A stretch of 6,565 nt of DNA from Pseudomonadota bacterium (GTDB taxonomy: Bacteria; Pseudomonadota; Gammaproteobacteria; Burkholderiales; Gallionellaceae): positions 1-6,565 of the forward strand of contig JAJXWG010000098.1 in NCBI GenBank assembly GCA_021781695.1, read 5' to 3'. Shown here one piece after another: positions 6,288-6,565 of this stretch; within the stretch, counting starts at the first letter, position 1; each line of letters begins with the position of its first letter. The notes under the pieces are model-generated. The model made no database searches and was not told the origin of the DNA. It saw only the letters and a program-made list of their open reading frames with translations. Both the position numbers and the translations under genes were made by a program.

Positions 6288-6380
6288 GGAGAGGTGGCCG
6301 AGTGGTCGAAGGCACTCCCCTGCTAAGGGAGCATTCGGGGATAACCTGAATCGAGGGTTCGAATCCCTCCTTCTCCGCCA
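6288..6380 (+). tRNA. tRNA-Ser (anticodon GCU)
   Basis: A complete 93-base class II tRNA. The acceptor stem GGAGAGG pairs with CTTCTCC (one G-U pair), followed by discriminator G and an encoded CCA (6378-6380). The anticodon stem CTCCC/GGGAG encloses CTGCTAA, giving anticodon GCU (6322-6324), which reads AGC and AGU. A long variable arm typical of tRNA-Ser follows, then a T arm GAGGG-TTCGAAT-CCCTC. It lies between a strong promoter and tRNA-Arg, with a 26-base spacer to the latter. Confidence 0.98.
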
Positions 6381-6406
6381 GGCAATATCTGCATGGTGTT
6401 TCATTT

Positions 6407-6483
6407 GCGCCCGTAGCTCAGCTGGATAGAGTACTTGGCTACGAACCAAGGGGTCAGGAGTTCGAATCTCTTCGGGCGCACCA
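6407..6483 (+). tRNA. tRNA-Arg (anticodon ACG)
   Basis: A complete 77-base tRNA. The acceptor stem GCGCCCG pairs perfectly with CGGGCGC, followed by discriminator A and encoded CCA (6481-6483). The anticodon stem CTTGG/CCAAG encloses CTACGAA, giving anticodon ACG (6441-6443). The first base is expected to be deaminated to inosine by TadA, so it reads CGU, CGC and CGA. It is probably cotranscribed with tRNA-Ser, since no promoter is evident in the 26-base spacer. Confidence 0.98.
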
Positions 6484-6498
6484 ATTCGGTATAAAACT

Positions 6499-6529
6499 GG
6501 GCACTTGATTATTCAAGTTGCCCTTTTTT
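6499..6529 (+). terminator. Intrinsic terminator of the tRNA operon
   Basis: GGGCACTTGA (6499-6508) pairs with TCAAGTTGCCC (6513-6523) around a TTAT loop, giving ten pairs with one bulged base. Six T (6524-6529) follow directly. It lies 15 bases after the tRNA-Arg CCA end. The A-rich bases before the stem give only a weak T tract on the other strand, so termination is probably mainly on the plus strand. Confidence 0.93.
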
Positions 6530-6565
6530 ATTTGCTGCATGGCTTCCGCCAGTGCTGCATAGCTG

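Noticed and set aside
6530..6565. End of a minus-strand gene entering from the right
   Set aside because: Short open frames exist on the minus strand here, but 36 bases are too few to support a coding call. A GCTGCAT direct repeat in this stretch is too short to mean much.

Overview
The window looks like ordinary chromosomal DNA from a betaproteobacterium. The best guess is Nitrosomonadales, for example a Gallionellaceae-like chemolithotroph. This rests on the character of the HoxFUY and ComEC proteins, the aspartokinase followed by tRNA-Ser and tRNA-Arg, and moderately GC-rich coding; the exact taxon is an inference. No insertion sequence, CRISPR array, phage gene or integrase was seen. The genes are densely packed, and the longest non-coding stretches are only about 110 bases (3809-3916 and 4896-5009).

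Region 1 (1-1400, + strand) is the end of a Hox operon for an NAD-reducing [NiFe] hydrogenase of the group 3d type. It holds the 3' end of hoxF, then complete hoxU and hoxY. The genes overlap by 8 and 4 bases, so they are probably translationally coupled. HoxF and HoxU form the NAD(H)-binding diaphorase module and HoxY is the small hydrogenase subunit. The catalytic large-subunit gene hoxH normally follows hoxY, but it is absent here: a comEC gene begins 68 bases after the hoxY stop. This is the most notable feature of the window.

Region 2 (1469-3808, + strand) is a complete comEC/rec2, the inner-membrane channel for DNA uptake, with its C-terminal metallo-beta-lactamase-like domain and conserved motifs intact. 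After it comes a 108-base spacer with a perfect 7+7 inverted repeat, then an unrecognised 137-residue helical protein (3917-4330). This converges, with a 10-base gap, on a minus-strand gene for a secreted NlpC/P60 cell-wall hydrolase (4341-4895).

Region 3 (4896-6565) begins with a divergent promoter region of 114 bases between the NlpC/P60 gene and lysC. lysC encodes a 410-residue aspartokinase starting at GTG 5010. It has two C-terminal ACT domains and a well-placed internal Shine-Dalgarno/ATG that could produce a separate beta subunit. Five bases after the lysC stop lies a near-consensus sigma-70 promoter (TTGACA, 17 bases, TAAGAT) with a GC-rich discriminator. It drives tRNA-Ser(GCU) and tRNA-Arg(ACG), followed by a clear intrinsic terminator. 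The last 36 bases show no supportable feature.

Functionally the window joins unrelated modules: hydrogen/NAD redox metabolism, DNA uptake, cell-wall turnover, entry to the aspartate amino-acid pathway, and tRNA supply. I see no convincing new multi-gene system. The items worth checking are the hoxFUY set without an adjacent hoxH, the possible internal lysC start, the orphan small protein, and several inverted repeats in the short intergenic regions.
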